In this document: positions 8,889 to 18,466 of the stretch, piece by piece
How positions within the stretch are numbered: position 1 is the first letter of the stretch
How the letters are laid out: every line of letters begins with the position of its first letter
Assembly: GCA_003221985.1 (NCBI GenBank)
Contig: QHUQ01000050.1
Span: 1-64,000 of the forward strand
DNA: 64,000 bases
From: Gemmatimonadota bacterium
GTDB lineage: Bacteria; Gemmatimonadota; Gemmatimonadetes; Gemmatimonadales; GWC2-71-9
Direction of reading: 5' to 3'
The notes under the pieces: generated by a model
What the model was told of the DNA's origin: nothing
The model's input: only the letters and a program-made list of their open reading frames with translations
Database searches by the model: none
Position numbers and translations under genes: made by a program

Positions 8889-10656
8889 CTCCGGCAGTTC
8901 CACAATATCTCGCTCGCCGCCGCGCCTGCCGGCAGAATACGTCGGCCAGATGCACGGCGCGCGCGCCGGCGGCACGGTCACGCTCGAACAGGCGCTGCGC
9001 CCGTGAGCAGGTCGCCGCCATGGCGAACAGCTCGGCCGCGACGTCCACCAGCCGGAACAGCACCGACTGGCGCAGCTCGAGCTTCGGCCCAAAGCGAATC
9101 ATGGCATGGAAGACGCTGCGCGCGAGTCGCCGGCAGCTGCGCTCGACAAAGCGGACGTGCCTGGCCAGCCGGCCGAACTCCGCGTAGCGCGGCCACAGGC
9201 TCCACCCGAGCCAGCGGGACGGATACCACCAGCCGTAGAACCCGGCCGACCGGACCAGGCCGGTGAGCCGCTCGCGCGCCGTCTTGCCTGGCATGACGAC
9301 GTCGCCCGCGACCTGGAGATGCTTGTCCACGGCTTCGCGCGCGATGAAGAGATGCATGATCTCCGAGGAGCCTTCGAAGATCAGATTGATGCGGAAATCG
9401 CGCATGATGCGCTCGACCGGCACCGGCGCCTCGCCCCGCGCGCGCAGCGAGTCGGCCGTCTCGTAGCCGCGGCCGCCGCGGATCTGCACGGTATCGTCGA
9501 TGATGCGCCAGCCGGCCTCGGAGTTGTACAGCTTGGCGATCGCCGCTTCGAGCCGGATGTCGGCGCCGCCGCGCTCGGCCATCGCGCCGCACAGCTCCGC
9601 CACGGCTTCCATCGCCAGCGTGTTCGCGGCCATCGATCCGATTTTCTGCGCGATCGCGTCGTGCTGCCCGATCGGCCGGCCCCACTGCACGCGCTCCGCC
9701 GCCCAGCGGCGCGAGATCTCGAGGCAGCGCTTGCCGGCGGCGACCGCGGAAATGGGAAGCGTCAACCGGCCGGTGTTCAGCGTGATAAGCGCGAGCTTCA
9801 GTCCATTGCCCTCGCCCCACAGCACGTTCTCCTTGGGCACGCGCACGTTGGTGAAGCGGATCACGCCGTTGTAGAGCGCCTTCAGGCCCATGAAGTGACA
9901 GCGGTGCACGACCTCGACACCGGGCCAGTCCGTCTCGACGATGAAGGCGGTGATCTGCTTCTTCTCTCTGCCGTTAATCATCTTCGACGGCGTCCGTGCC
10001 ATCACCACGAGCAGCTCGGCCTTGGTGCCATTGGTGCACCACAACTTCTCGCCGTTGAGGACCCAGACATCGTCGTCGAGGATCGCGTTGGTTTCCATCG
10101 CCGCCGGATCGGAGCCGACGCTGTCCTCGGTGAGCGCGAACGCGGAGATCGCGCCCTGGGCGAGACGGGGGAAGTATGTCTTTTTCTGGGCTTCGCTGCC
10201 GAACAGCTTGAGCGGTTGCGGCACGCCGATCGATTGATGCGCGGAGAGCAGTGCGGTCAGCGAGCCATCCACCGACGAGACGAGCTCGATCGCCTTCATG
10301 TAGGAGAGCTGCGACAGGCCGAGTCCGCCGTACTCGCGCGGAATCTTGATGCCGAACGCGCCCACGTCTCGCAGTCCCTGAATCACGTTCTCGGGGATTT
10401 CGCCTTCGCGATCGATGCGATCGGAGTCGACGTCCTCGCGGAGGAACCGCGCCAGCTTGTCGAGAAACGGTTTCGCGCGGGCGACTTCGTCAGGATCCTG
10501 TTCGGGGTAGGGATGGATGAGATCCATCCGCAGGTTGCCGAGGAACAGCTCGCGCACGAAACTGGGCGCCGCCCACTCCTGCTCGCGTGCCGCCTCGGCG
10601 ACTTCGCGCGCTTCTGCGGCGCTGACCTTGCGTGTGGGCGGGGCGAGTGTGGTCAT
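8860..10656 (-). CDS. Acyl-CoA dehydrogenase family protein
   Basis: A 598-residue FAD enzyme of the long-chain acyl-CoA dehydrogenase type (VLCAD/ACAD9-like, with a C-terminal extension after the dehydrogenase core), predicted to catalyse the first oxidation of fatty acid beta-oxidation. Visible segments are the N-terminal helical region, [19 protein letters not shown] and [13 protein letters not shown] of the FAD/substrate domain, [18 protein letters not shown] carrying the expected catalytic glutamate, and a long C-terminal helical extension. I place the start at ATG 10656 ([16 protein letters not shown]); a longer frame upstream has no conserved sequence. The last about 20 residues after FCRQARRR look unlike the family and are partly encoded by the right repeat-B array, so the C-terminus may have been altered by insertion. 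Confidence 0.88.
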   Translation of the reverse strand: MTTLAPPTRKVSAAEAREVAEAAREQEWAAPSFVRELFLGNLRMDLIHPYPEQDPDEVARAKPFLDKLARFLREDVDSDRIDREGEIPENVIQGLRDVGAFGIKIPREYGGLGLSQLSYMKAIELVSSVDGSLTALLSAHQSIGVPQPLKLFGSEAQKKTYFPRLAQGAISAFALTEDSVGSDPAAMETNAILDDDVWVLNGEKLWCTNGTKAELLVVMARTPSKMINGREKKQITAFIVETDWPGVEVVHRCHFMGLKALYNGVIRFTNVRVPKENVLWGEGNGLKLALITLNTGRLTLPISAVAAGKRCLEISRRWAAERVQWGRPIGQHDAIAQKIGSMAANTLAMEAVAELCGAMAERGGADIRLEAAIAKLYNSEAGWRIIDDTVQIRGGRGYETADSLRARGEAPVPVERIMRDFRINLIFEGSSEIMHLFIAREAVDKHLQVAGDVVMPGKTARERLTGLVRSAGFYGWWYPSRWLGWSLWPRYAEFGRLARHVRFVERSCRRLARSVFHAMIRFGPKLELRQSVLFRLVDVAAELFAMAATCSRAQRLFERDRAAGARAVHLADVFCRQARRRARYCGTAGVGWKVGRLE

Positions 10657-10757
10657 CACACCCAATCTAACACCATCTAACACCTTGCGACCCGCCGCAG
10701 AGGGGGGTTTCTTCCACGCGTTCAGCCCGCCGTCAGCCTTCATGAAGGAGATGTCCC

Positions 10758-13568
10758 ATGTCCCGCATAGCCTTAGTGAGCTTCGCGCTCGGGCTTGCCA
10801 TCGCGTCCCCGGCGACCGCCCAGCGGCCCGCTCGAGCCAGCCGCGCGCGCCCACGACCAGCCGCAGCCCGCGCAGCCCCCACAGCCCGCGCGGCCCCCGC
10901 GGCGATCACGATCCCGTACCAGCGGTTCGTCCTGAAGAACGGCCTCACCCTGCTGGTCCACGAGGACCACAAGGCGCCGATCGTCGCCGTGAACATCTGG
11001 TACCACGTCGGCTCGAAAAACGAGCGGCCCGGCCGCACCGGCTTCGCCCACCTGTTCGAGCATCTGATGTTCAACGGCAGCGAGCACTTCAACGACGACT
11101 ACTTCCAGCCGTTCGAGCGCATCGGCGCGACCGATCAGAACGGCACGACCAACGAAGACCGCACGAATTATTTCGAGAACGTCCCGACCAATGCCCTCGA
11201 TGTGGCGCTGTGGATGGAGTCGGACCGGATGGGCCATCTGCTCGGCGTGATCGACACGGCGAAGGTGAACGAGCAGCGCGGCGTCGTGCAGAACGAAAAG
11301 CGGCAGGGCGAGAATCAGCCGTACGGGAAAGTCGATCTGTTGATGACCGAGGGGACGTATCCCGTCGGCCATCCATACTCCTGGACGGTGATCGGATCGA
11401 TGGAGGACCTCAACGCCGCCTCGGTCGACGACGTGAAGGAATGGTTCCGGACGTATTACGGGCCGAACAACGCCGTCATGGTCCTGGCCGGCGACATCAC
11501 CCCCGGGGCCGCGCGCCAGAAGGTCGAGCAGTACTTCGGCGACATTGCCGCGACGCCGCCGATCGCGAAGCAGGACGCGTGGATCGCCCGGCGCACCGGG
11601 TCACACCGTCAGGTGATGCAGGACCGCGTTCCGCAGGCCCGGATCTACAAGGAATGGAACGTGCCGCAGTTCGGCTCGGCGGACGCCGATTATCTCGACA
11701 TGGTGACCGACGTGCTCGCCCAGGGGAAGACGTCGCGGCTCTACAAGCGGCTCGTGTACGACGAGCAGACCGCCACCGACGTCATCGCCTACGCCGATCT
11801 GCGCGAGATCGGCGGGCAGCTCGTCATTCGTGCGACCGCCAAGCCGGGCGGTGACCTCGCCCGCGTGGAGCGCGCGATCGACGAGGAGCTGGCGCGGTTC
11901 GTTCAGTCCGGCCCGACGGCCAGCGAGCTGCGCCGCATCCAGACGCAATATCGGGCCAATTTCATCCGTGGCGTCGAGCGGATCGGCGGCTTTGGCGGCA
12001 AGTCCGACGTGCTCGCCCACTACGAAGTGTTCACGGGGAATGCCGACAATTATCTAGTGACCGAGCGGCGCATCGCAGCGGCGACCGCCGCCGACCTGCG
12101 GTCCGCGGCCGCACGCTACCTGACCGACGGCCAGTACGTACTCGAGGTTCATCCGTATCCGGAGTTCGGAACCACGGCGGGCGGAGCGGACCGCTCGAAG
12201 CTCCCCGACGCGGGCACGCCGCCTGACGCGCGCTTCCCCGCGGTCGCGCGTGCGACGCTGCCCAACGGCCTCAAGATCGTGCTGGCGGAGCGCCACTCTA
12301 TTCCGCAGGTGAATCTCACGCTGCTCGTCGACGCGGGCTACGCGGCCGATCAGTTCGCGGCTCCCGGCACGGCGAGCCTGGCGCTCGACATGCTCGACGA
12401 AGGGACGGTGAAACGGACGGCGCTCCAGATCAGCGACACCCTCTCCCAGCTCGGCGCATCCCTGGGCACCGGCTCGCGGCTCGACGTGTCGCAAGTCGCG
12501 CTGTCGACGATCAAGGAGAATCTCGACCCGGCCCTCGACATCTTTGCCGACGTCATTCTGAATCCGGCCTTCCCGCAGGCCGACTTCCAGCGGCAGCAGC
12601 GCCAGCGGCTGGCGCGCATTCAGCGTGAGAAGGTGCAGCCCGTGCAGATGGCGCTGCGCGTCTTCCCGCAGCTGCTGTACGGGACGAATCACGCCTACGG
12701 CAATCCGCTCACGGGGTCGGGCACGGAAGAGTCGGTCTCGCGCATGACGCGCGAGGACCTGGTGCGCTTCCACCGGGCCTGGTTCAAGCCGAATCATGCG
12801 ACGCTTGTGATCGTGGGCGACGTGTCGCTGGCGGAGATTCAGCCGAAGCTGGCGCGCCTGTTCAGCCGCTGGCAGTCGGGTGAGGTGCCGCAGAAGAACG
12901 TCGGCACGGTCGCCGATCAGGCGAAGCCGCTCGTCTACATCCTCGACCGGCCCGGCGCCGAGCAGTCCGTCATTCTCGCCGCCGATCTCGCCGCGCCGAA
13001 AGCCAACCCTCATGAGTATGCCGTCGAGGCGATGACGTCGCTGCTGGGCGGGCAGTTCACGTCGCGCGTCAACATGAACCTGCGCGAAGGCAAGCACTGG
13101 TCGTACGGGGCATTCACGTTCGTCTGGGACGCGCGCGGCCAGCGGCCGTTCATCGCGTACGCGCCGGTGCAGACCGACAAGACCAAGGAGTCGATGATCG
13201 AGGTCGATCGCGAGCTGCGCGGCATTCTGGGTCCCAAGCCCATCACGGCCGACGAGCTGGCAAAAGCGCAGGCGAACCTCACGCTCACGTTGCCCGGCAC
13301 CTGGGAAACGATGGGCGCGGTGCAGGGGTCGCTCGAAGACATGGTGACATACGGGCTCGATGACCATTACTTCGACACGTATGCGCAGCGCGTGCGCAGC
13401 CTGACGGTTCAGGATGCGACCACCGCGGCGCAGGAAGCGATTCGTCCCGATCACCTCGTGTGGGTGGTCGTGGGCGATCGCGCGAAGATCGAGGCTGGGA
13501 TTCGCGAGCTGAATTTCGGCGAGATTCGATTCCTGGATGCGGATGGGAAGCCTTTAGCATCGCGCTAA
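10758..13568 (+). CDS. Secreted M16 family zinc metallopeptidase (two-domain)
   Basis: A 936-residue exported protease. A signal peptide ending near SPATAQ is followed by an Ala/Pro/Arg-rich linker and two M16 repeats. The first repeat has the inverted zinc motif HLFEH (residues 98-102) and the distal glutamate in [15 protein letters not shown]. The second, from about residue 490 ([17 protein letters not shown]), has no HxxEH and is the usual inactive partner half. It probably degrades peptides in the periplasm or outside the cell. A GAAGGAGA ribosome-binding site lies 6 bp before the ATG. It is divergent from the dehydrogenase; the 101-bp gap holds two direct copies of ATCTAACACC (10665-10684). 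A strong terminator follows at 13588. Confidence 0.93.
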   Translation: MSRIALVSFALGLAIASPATAQRPARASRARPRPAAARAAPTARAAPAAITIPYQRFVLKNGLTLLVHEDHKAPIVAVNIWYHVGSKNERPGRTGFAHLFEHLMFNGSEHFNDDYFQPFERIGATDQNGTTNEDRTNYFENVPTNALDVALWMESDRMGHLLGVIDTAKVNEQRGVVQNEKRQGENQPYGKVDLLMTEGTYPVGHPYSWTVIGSMEDLNAASVDDVKEWFRTYYGPNNAVMVLAGDITPGAARQKVEQYFGDIAATPPIAKQDAWIARRTGSHRQVMQDRVPQARIYKEWNVPQFGSADADYLDMVTDVLAQGKTSRLYKRLVYDEQTATDVIAYADLREIGGQLVIRATAKPGGDLARVERAIDEELARFVQSGPTASELRRIQTQYRANFIRGVERIGGFGGKSDVLAHYEVFTGNADNYLVTERRIAAATAADLRSAAARYLTDGQYVLEVHPYPEFGTTAGGADRSKLPDAGTPPDARFPAVARATLPNGLKIVLAERHSIPQVNLTLLVDAGYAADQFAAPGTASLALDMLDEGTVKRTALQISDTLSQLGASLGTGSRLDVSQVALSTIKENLDPALDIFADVILNPAFPQADFQRQQRQRLARIQREKVQPVQMALRVFPQLLYGTNHAYGNPLTGSGTEESVSRMTREDLVRFHRAWFKPNHATLVIVGDVSLAEIQPKLARLFSRWQSGEVPQKNVGTVADQAKPLVYILDRPGAEQSVILAADLAAPKANPHEYAVEAMTSLLGGQFTSRVNMNLREGKHWSYGAFTFVWDARGQRPFIAYAPVQTDKTKESMIEVDRELRGILGPKPITADELAKAQANLTLTLPGTWETMGAVQGSLEDMVTYGLDDHYFDTYAQRVRSLTVQDATTAAQEAIRPDHLVWVVVGDRAKIEAGIRELNFGEIRFLDADGKPLASR

Positions 13569-13587
13569 GGCGCAGGTAGTCGCTTCC

Positions 13588-13621
13588 ACGGGACGGGAGT
13601 AACTTCTCCCGTCCCGTTTTC
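13588..13621 (+). terminator. Rho-independent terminator after the M16 peptidase gene
   Basis: ACGGGACGGGAG and CTCCCGTCCCGT form a perfect 12-bp stem with loop TAACTT, followed by TTTTCT. It ends just before the ribosome-binding site of the next gene. Confidence 0.85.
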
Positions 13622-13635
13622 TCTTGGAGAATTCC

Positions 13636-14922
13636 GTGCGCTCGCTCAACGTAGCCGTTCTCGTCCTCGCGACATTCGCCGCGACGCTCACCGGTCAAAC
13701 GCCGCCGCAACAGGTGCTCATCAAAGCCGGTCGGCTCGTGGACGGCCGCTCGCAACAGGTGCAGACCAACGTCGGCATCCTGGTCGAGGGTGAGCGCATC
13801 AAGGCCGTCGGCCCGCTCGCCCAGGTCCAGGGACAGGCCCCGACCGCCCGGGTCATCGATCTGAGCCAGATGACGGTGCTGCCGGGCCTGATCGATGCGC
13901 ACACGCATCTGCTCCTCCAGGGCGACGTGACGTCGCAGGAATACGAGGATCAGCTGCTGAAGCAGTCGATCCCGTATCGCGCGATTCTCGCGGCCCGCAA
14001 CGCGCGGCTGTCGCTGGAGCACGGCTTTACGGCGATCCGCGACGTGGAGACCGAAGGGGCGATGTACGCCGACGTCGACGTGAAGCTGGCCGTGAACCGC
14101 GGCGAGATTCCCGGCCCGCGCATCTTCGCCTCGACCCGCGCCATGGCCCCGACGGGGATGTATCCCATCGGGACGCCGAATTGGGAGATCGAGCTGCCGC
14201 ACGGCGTGCAGACGGTGGACGGTGTCGATAACGCGCGGCTGGCGGTGCGGGAGCAGGTGCAGCACGGCGCCGACTGGATCAAGTACTACAGCGATCGCCG
14301 CTACTACTTCACACCCGACAGCGTGCTGCACAGCTGGGTCAACTTCACCGATGCCGAAGCGAAGGCGATCGTGGACGAGACCCATCGCCTCGGCCGCATG
14401 GCGGCGGCGCACGCGATCGGGTCGGACGGGATCGCCGCCGCGCTCCGCGCCGGCGTGAACTCGATCGAGCACGGCGACGGCCTCACCGATTCGCTGATGG
14501 ATGCCATGGTGAAGAACAACGTCTATTGGGTGCCGACGGTGACCGTCGGCGTGCACGTGATGCCGCGCGGCGGCGTGTGGCCGGCCCTGGTGGCGCTGGA
14601 GCGGCGCGCGTTCGGGCGCGCGCTGCGTAAGGGCGTGAAGATCGTGATGGGGACCGACGTCGGCGGGTTCCCCTGGACGGAGATCAATCAGGCCAAGGAG
14701 TTCGAGTACTACGTGCAGTACGGCATGACGCCGATGCAGGCGATTCAGTCCGGAACTTCGGTCGCCGCGGCGCTGCTCAGCCAGGAGCAGAATCTCGGCG
14801 CGATCGCGCCGGGCCTGTTCGCGGACATCATCGCCGTCGGCGGCGACCCGACACGGGACATCACGGAACTGCAACGCGTCAAGTTCGTTATGAAGGGCGG
14901 TGCCGTCTATCTTTCCCCGTAA
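13636..14922 (+). CDS. Secreted amidohydrolase (imidazolonepropionase/Xaa-Pro dipeptidase-like)
   Basis: About 428 residues. I choose GTG 13636 because GGAG lies 6 bp upstream; it gives a clean signal peptide (RSLNVAVLVLATFAATLTGQ). A TTG at 13624 is in frame but would overlap the ribosome-binding site. The amidohydrolase core shows HTH in LPGLIDAHTHLLLQGD (first two metal ligands), further ligands in AAAHAIGSDGI and NSIEHGDGL, the catalytic aspartate region VMGTDVGGFPW, and the closing LGAIAPGLFADIIAVGGDP. The substrate is unknown. The next gene starts directly after the TAA, so the two are translationally coupled. Confidence 0.86.
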   Translation: MRSLNVAVLVLATFAATLTGQTPPQQVLIKAGRLVDGRSQQVQTNVGILVEGERIKAVGPLAQVQGQAPTARVIDLSQMTVLPGLIDAHTHLLLQGDVTSQEYEDQLLKQSIPYRAILAARNARLSLEHGFTAIRDVETEGAMYADVDVKLAVNRGEIPGPRIFASTRAMAPTGMYPIGTPNWEIELPHGVQTVDGVDNARLAVREQVQHGADWIKYYSDRRYYFTPDSVLHSWVNFTDAEAKAIVDETHRLGRMAAAHAIGSDGIAAALRAGVNSIEHGDGLTDSLMDAMVKNNVYWVPTVTVGVHVMPRGGVWPALVALERRAFGRALRKGVKIVMGTDVGGFPWTEINQAKEFEYYVQYGMTPMQAIQSGTSVAAALLSQEQNLGAIAPGLFADIIAVGGDPTRDITELQRVKFVMKGGAVYLSP

Positions 14923-17409
14923 GTGCGACAGCTCTCAGTAGCGCTCTTCCTTTGTATCGGCGCCGCGGGCGCCGGCCTGGCACAGTTGGCGCCCGCCGGC
15001 ACCGGCGGCGTCGCCGCATTGGCGGGCACGCTCCGACAGCTGGGCAGCAACAAGCGCGTCCTGATGATCGGCGCCCATCCCGACGATGAAGACACCCAGC
15101 TGCTCGTGCTGCTGGCGCGCGGCATGGGGGTGCAGGCGGCTTACCTCTCGCTGACCCGCGGCGAGGGCGGGCAGAATCTGATCGGCCCCGAGTTGGGGCC
15201 GGAGCTGGGGATCATTCGCACCGAAGAGCTGCTGGCGGCGCGCGAGCTGGACGGGGCTCGGCAGTTCTTCACGCGCGCCTACGACGTCGGCTTCTCGAAA
15301 TCGGCCGACGAAACGTTCCGCTTCTGGCCGCGCGATTCGATCCTGAAGGACGTGCTGGACGTCATCCGGCGATTTCGGCCGCAGGTCATCATCGCCGTGT
15401 TCTCGGGGACTCCGGCCGACGGCCATGGCCACCATCAAGTCTCGGCGATCCTCGCGCGGCAGGCGTTCGACCTGCTGCGCGACTCAGCGGGCGGCCCCCA
15501 AAAGTTCTACCGCTCCACACGCGGCGATCCATCGGCCACGACGCTCACGTTGCCGGTCGGCACGCTCGATCCCATCCTGGGGCAGTCCTACTTCCAGATC
15601 GCGATGGCAAGTCGCAGCCGCCATCGCTCCCAGGACATGGGGCAGCTGCAACGCCCTGGCCCCGCGACGTCCGGGGTCGCGCTCATCCCCTCGAAGACCC
15701 CCTCACCCGGGGGAGGGGGGGGAGGGGGGGAGACATCGGTTTTCGCGGGCGTCGACACGACGATTCACGTGCCGGGCTATGGAGCGCTGATCGACTCGGC
15801 ACGCGCCGCGCTCACGCCGTGGCATCCCGGCGCCACGCTGCCGTTCCTGATCCGGGCGTTGCGGCTCGTCGCCGCGGCGGATTCCGAGCAGCGGGCCCTG
15901 CTGGAGCGCGCCATCGCCACCGCAGCGGGCGTCACGATCGATGGAACGGCCGACGACGGGATCGTGACACCGGGCGAGCGCCTGCAGGTCGAAGTCACAG
16001 TGTGGAATGCGGGCGATAGCGCGGTGCGCGTGGACAGCGTTGCCGTCGCGGCTCCCGCGGGCTGGTCGTTGGAGCGACTCGAGCTCGGTGCTCCGACCGT
16101 CGCTCCGGGAGCACTGATGACGCGCCGCTTCGTGCTGACGGTGGCGCGGGATGCCGAGCGCACGCAGCCGTATTTCCTGCGCCGCCCGTTGACGAATCGC
16201 GGTGGCTTGTACGACTGGTCGACGGCGCCGGCGGAGGTGCGCGGGCTGCCGTTCGAGCCGCCGCCCGTCAGCGCGCGAGTGCGGCTCGTGATCGGCGGCG
16301 AACCGATCACGCTCACCCGTGAGATCGTCTACCGCTATCGCGATCAGGCGATCGGTGAAATTCGACGGCCGTTGTTCGTGACACGCGACCTCGACGTCGC
16401 CATCACGCCCGAGGAATTGCTGTGGCCGATCGACGGGGGCAGTGGCTCGCACGAGCCGCGGCATTTCACGATCAGCGCCACGAACCGGTCGCGGGGTAGC
16501 GCGAAGGCGCGGCTTGCCGTGACCGCGCCCAGCGGCTGGCCGCCCATCGCTGCCGAGAGTGTGGCGTTCACGCGAGAGGACGAGACGAAGACCGTCACCG
16601 TAGCCCTCGCGCCTCCCGTCGCCGATAGCCTCAAGGCGGGCAGCTACGACCTGCGCGCCGGCAACGGCTGGCTCGAGATCATCGACTATCCGCACATTCG
16701 GCCGCGCGCGCTGGCTCGGCCCTCCCTCGCCCAGATTCGTGCGGCCCGCGTCGCGCTTCCGGCACTGTCGCACGTCGGCTACGTGCGCGGTGCGGCTGAT
16801 CGTGTGCCTGAGGCGTTGCTCGCCGTGGGTGTGCCGCTCGAGCTCGTCGGCCCCGATTCGCTCGCGCGGGGCGACCTATCACGTTACGACGCGATTGTGA
16901 TCGGAAGTCGCGCCTACGAGACCGAGCCGGCGCTGGTCGCCAACAACGGCCGGCTGCTCGACTACGTGAGAGACGGCGGGCTCGTCATCGTCCAGTACCA
17001 GCAGTATCCGTTTGTGGACGGCGGCTTCGCGCCGTATCCGTTGACGATCGCGCGGCCGCACGATCGGGTGACGGACGAGAACGCGCCGGTCACGGCACTC
17101 GATCCGTCGAGCCCGGCGTTTCACTATCCCAACGAGATCCGGCCGGAGGATTGGCGCGGCTGGATTCAGGAACGGGGCCTGTACTTCGCGCACACCTGGG
17201 ACACGACCTACGTCCCGCTGCTCGAAACGCATGATCCGGCGCCCAACCCGCCGGCCGAGCTGAAGGGTGGCCTGCTGGTCGCGCCGCTGGGGCGCGGAAC
17301 GTATGTGTACACGGGGTTGAGTTTCTTCCGGCAGCTCCCCGCCGGTGTGCCTGGAGCCTATCGGTTGTTTGTCAATTTGTTGGGACTCAAAAGAAGGAAT
17401 GTCCCATGA
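14923..17409 (+). CDS. Secreted PIG-L (LmbE) family deacetylase with C-terminal accessory domains
   Basis: An 828-residue exported protein beginning at GTG 14923, immediately after the previous stop. A signal peptide (LSVALFLCIGAAGAGLAQ) precedes a PIG-L domain with the zinc motif AHPDDE at residues 51-56 and GHGHHQ as the distal histidines; family members remove N-acetyl groups from sugars or pseudosugars. The middle contains NEW3-like beta-sandwich sequence (TVWNAGDSAVRVDSVAV) and the C-terminus resembles a glutamine-amidotransferase-like/ThuA-type fold (DAIVIGSRAYETEP, GTYVYTGLSFFRQLPAG). A G-rich stretch at 15709-15730 encodes a seven-glycine linker. Its end overlaps the 5' region of the next gene. 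Confidence 0.84.
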   Translation: MRQLSVALFLCIGAAGAGLAQLAPAGTGGVAALAGTLRQLGSNKRVLMIGAHPDDEDTQLLVLLARGMGVQAAYLSLTRGEGGQNLIGPELGPELGIIRTEELLAARELDGARQFFTRAYDVGFSKSADETFRFWPRDSILKDVLDVIRRFRPQVIIAVFSGTPADGHGHHQVSAILARQAFDLLRDSAGGPQKFYRSTRGDPSATTLTLPVGTLDPILGQSYFQIAMASRSRHRSQDMGQLQRPGPATSGVALIPSKTPSPGGGGGGGETSVFAGVDTTIHVPGYGALIDSARAALTPWHPGATLPFLIRALRLVAAADSEQRALLERAIATAAGVTIDGTADDGIVTPGERLQVEVTVWNAGDSAVRVDSVAVAAPAGWSLERLELGAPTVAPGALMTRRFVLTVARDAERTQPYFLRRPLTNRGGLYDWSTAPAEVRGLPFEPPPVSARVRLVIGGEPITLTREIVYRYRDQAIGEIRRPLFVTRDLDVAITPEELLWPIDGGSGSHEPRHFTISATNRSRGSAKARLAVTAPSGWPPIAAESVAFTREDETKTVTVALAPPVADSLKAGSYDLRAGNGWLEIIDYPHIRPRALARPSLAQIRAARVALPALSHVGYVRGAADRVPEALLAVGVPLELVGPDSLARGDLSRYDAIVIGSRAYETEPALVANNGRLLDYVRDGGLVIVQYQQYPFVDGGFAPYPLTIARPHDRVTDENAPVTALDPSSPAFHYPNEIRPEDWRGWIQERGLYFAHTWDTTYVPLLETHDPAPNPPAELKGGLLVAPLGRGTYVYTGLSFFRQLPAGVPGAYRLFVNLLGLKRRNVP
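15709..15730 (+). repeat. G-rich tract (G5-A-G8-A-G7) in the PIG-L gene
   Basis: The tract encodes the glycine run in SPGGGGGGGE between the deacetylase domain and the following region. It has three long G runs separated by single A, so it can form G-quadruplex structure on the coding strand and is prone to slippage. Confidence 0.65.
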
Positions 17410-17413
17410 GCGT

Positions 17414-17465
17414 CCCATGCTGAAGCATGGGGCCGATGCAGCACTGCGCCTAGGCGCAGTGCTGC
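17414..17465. repeat. Two adjacent perfect palindromes at the 5' end of the ABC binding-protein gene
   Basis: The first (17414-17431) is CCCATGC, loop TGAA, GCATGGG. The second (17438-17465) is a 28-bp perfect dyad with half-site GCAGCACTGCGCCT. Both lie within the signal-peptide codons, so the hydrophobic stretch is partly encoded by them. The first stem includes the chosen ATG at 17417. The pair looks like an inserted REP-type unit that stayed in frame. Confidence 0.75.
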
Positions 17466-18466
17466 TGGTTCTTTCGTTTTCGTCCTGCTCGCGGGACTCC
17501 CGCACACCCCTCGTCGTGTACAGCCCGCACGGCCGCGATCTGTTGACGCTCTTCGAGCTCCGCTTCGAAGCACTGCACCCCGATATCGACGTGCGCTGGC
17601 TCGACATGGGCTCGCAGGATGTCTACGACCGTCTGCGCTCCGAGCGCGCGAATCCCCAGGCCGACGTGTGGTTCGGCGGTCCGTCGCTGATTCTTGCGCA
17701 GGCAGCCCGCGACTCGCTGCTCGACTGTTACCGGCCGCCGTGGGCCGGCGCCATTGCCGCACGGAGCCGTGGCACCGGCGATTGCTATTTCGCCGCCTAC
17801 GAAACGCCCGCGGTCTTTCTCTACGCGGAGAAGGTCGTCAAGCCGGAGGACGCGCCGCAGGAGTGGGACGACCTGCTCGATCCGAAATGGAAAGGGAAGC
17901 TGATCATCCGCGACCCGCTGGCGAGTGGCACGATGCGGGCCGTGTTCGGCTTCATCATCCAGCGTGGGATGAAGCACGCGGGCGACACCGCCGCCGGATT
18001 CGCGTGGCTGCGCCGGCTCGACGGACAGACGAAGGTTTACGAGCAAAACCCGGCACTCGTGAGCGAGAAGATCGCGAGGCAGGAAGGGTTGGTCACGATC
18101 TGGGACCTGCCCGACGTGCTGATCAGCCGCCGGCGCGGTATGCCGATCGGGTATGTCTTTCCCAAAAGCGGCACAGTCGTGATCGAGGACGGGATCGCCG
18201 CCGTGCACGGCGCGAAGCATCTCGCTGCGGCGCGTGCCTACGTGGATTTCGTCGGCAGCGTCGAAATGCAGCTCGCGGCCGCACGCGAAGTCTATCGTGT
18301 CCCGGCGCGGCTCGACCTCCCCGCCGATTCACTCCCGGAGTGGGTGCGTGACGTACGCCGGCGCATGGTCGTTGCCGACGTCGATTGGAATCTCCTGGCC
18401 GAGCACGGGCCCGAGTGGATGCGCTGGTGGGATGAGCACGTGCGCGGCACGGGAGGCAGGCGTTGA
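17417..18466 (+). CDS. ABC transporter substrate-binding lipoprotein, iron/thiamine type
   Basis: About 349 residues. The lipobox is FSSC (Cys about residue 24), so it is a lipid-anchored periplasmic binding protein. The mature part follows the class-C ferric/thiamine binding fold: LVVYSPHGRDLLTLFELRFEAL at the start, ADVWFGGPSLILAQA, EWDDLLDPKWKGKLIIRDP, and IGYVFPKSGTVVIEDGIA. The start is uncertain: ATG 17417 (within a hairpin) and ATG 17399 are both in frame, while an out-of-frame ATG at 17406 has the best Shine-Dalgarno spacing. It is followed by its ATPase and fused permease with overlapping codons, forming one importer operon. Iron(III) is the likeliest substrate, thiamine an alternative. 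Confidence 0.85.
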   Translation: MLKHGADAALRLGAVLLVLSFSSCSRDSRTPLVVYSPHGRDLLTLFELRFEALHPDIDVRWLDMGSQDVYDRLRSERANPQADVWFGGPSLILAQAARDSLLDCYRPPWAGAIAARSRGTGDCYFAAYETPAVFLYAEKVVKPEDAPQEWDDLLDPKWKGKLIIRDPLASGTMRAVFGFIIQRGMKHAGDTAAGFAWLRRLDGQTKVYEQNPALVSEKIARQEGLVTIWDLPDVLISRRRGMPIGYVFPKSGTVVIEDGIAAVHGAKHLAAARAYVDFVGSVEMQLAAAREVYRVPARLDLPADSLPEWVRDVRRRMVVADVDWNLLAEHGPEWMRWWDEHVRGTGGRR

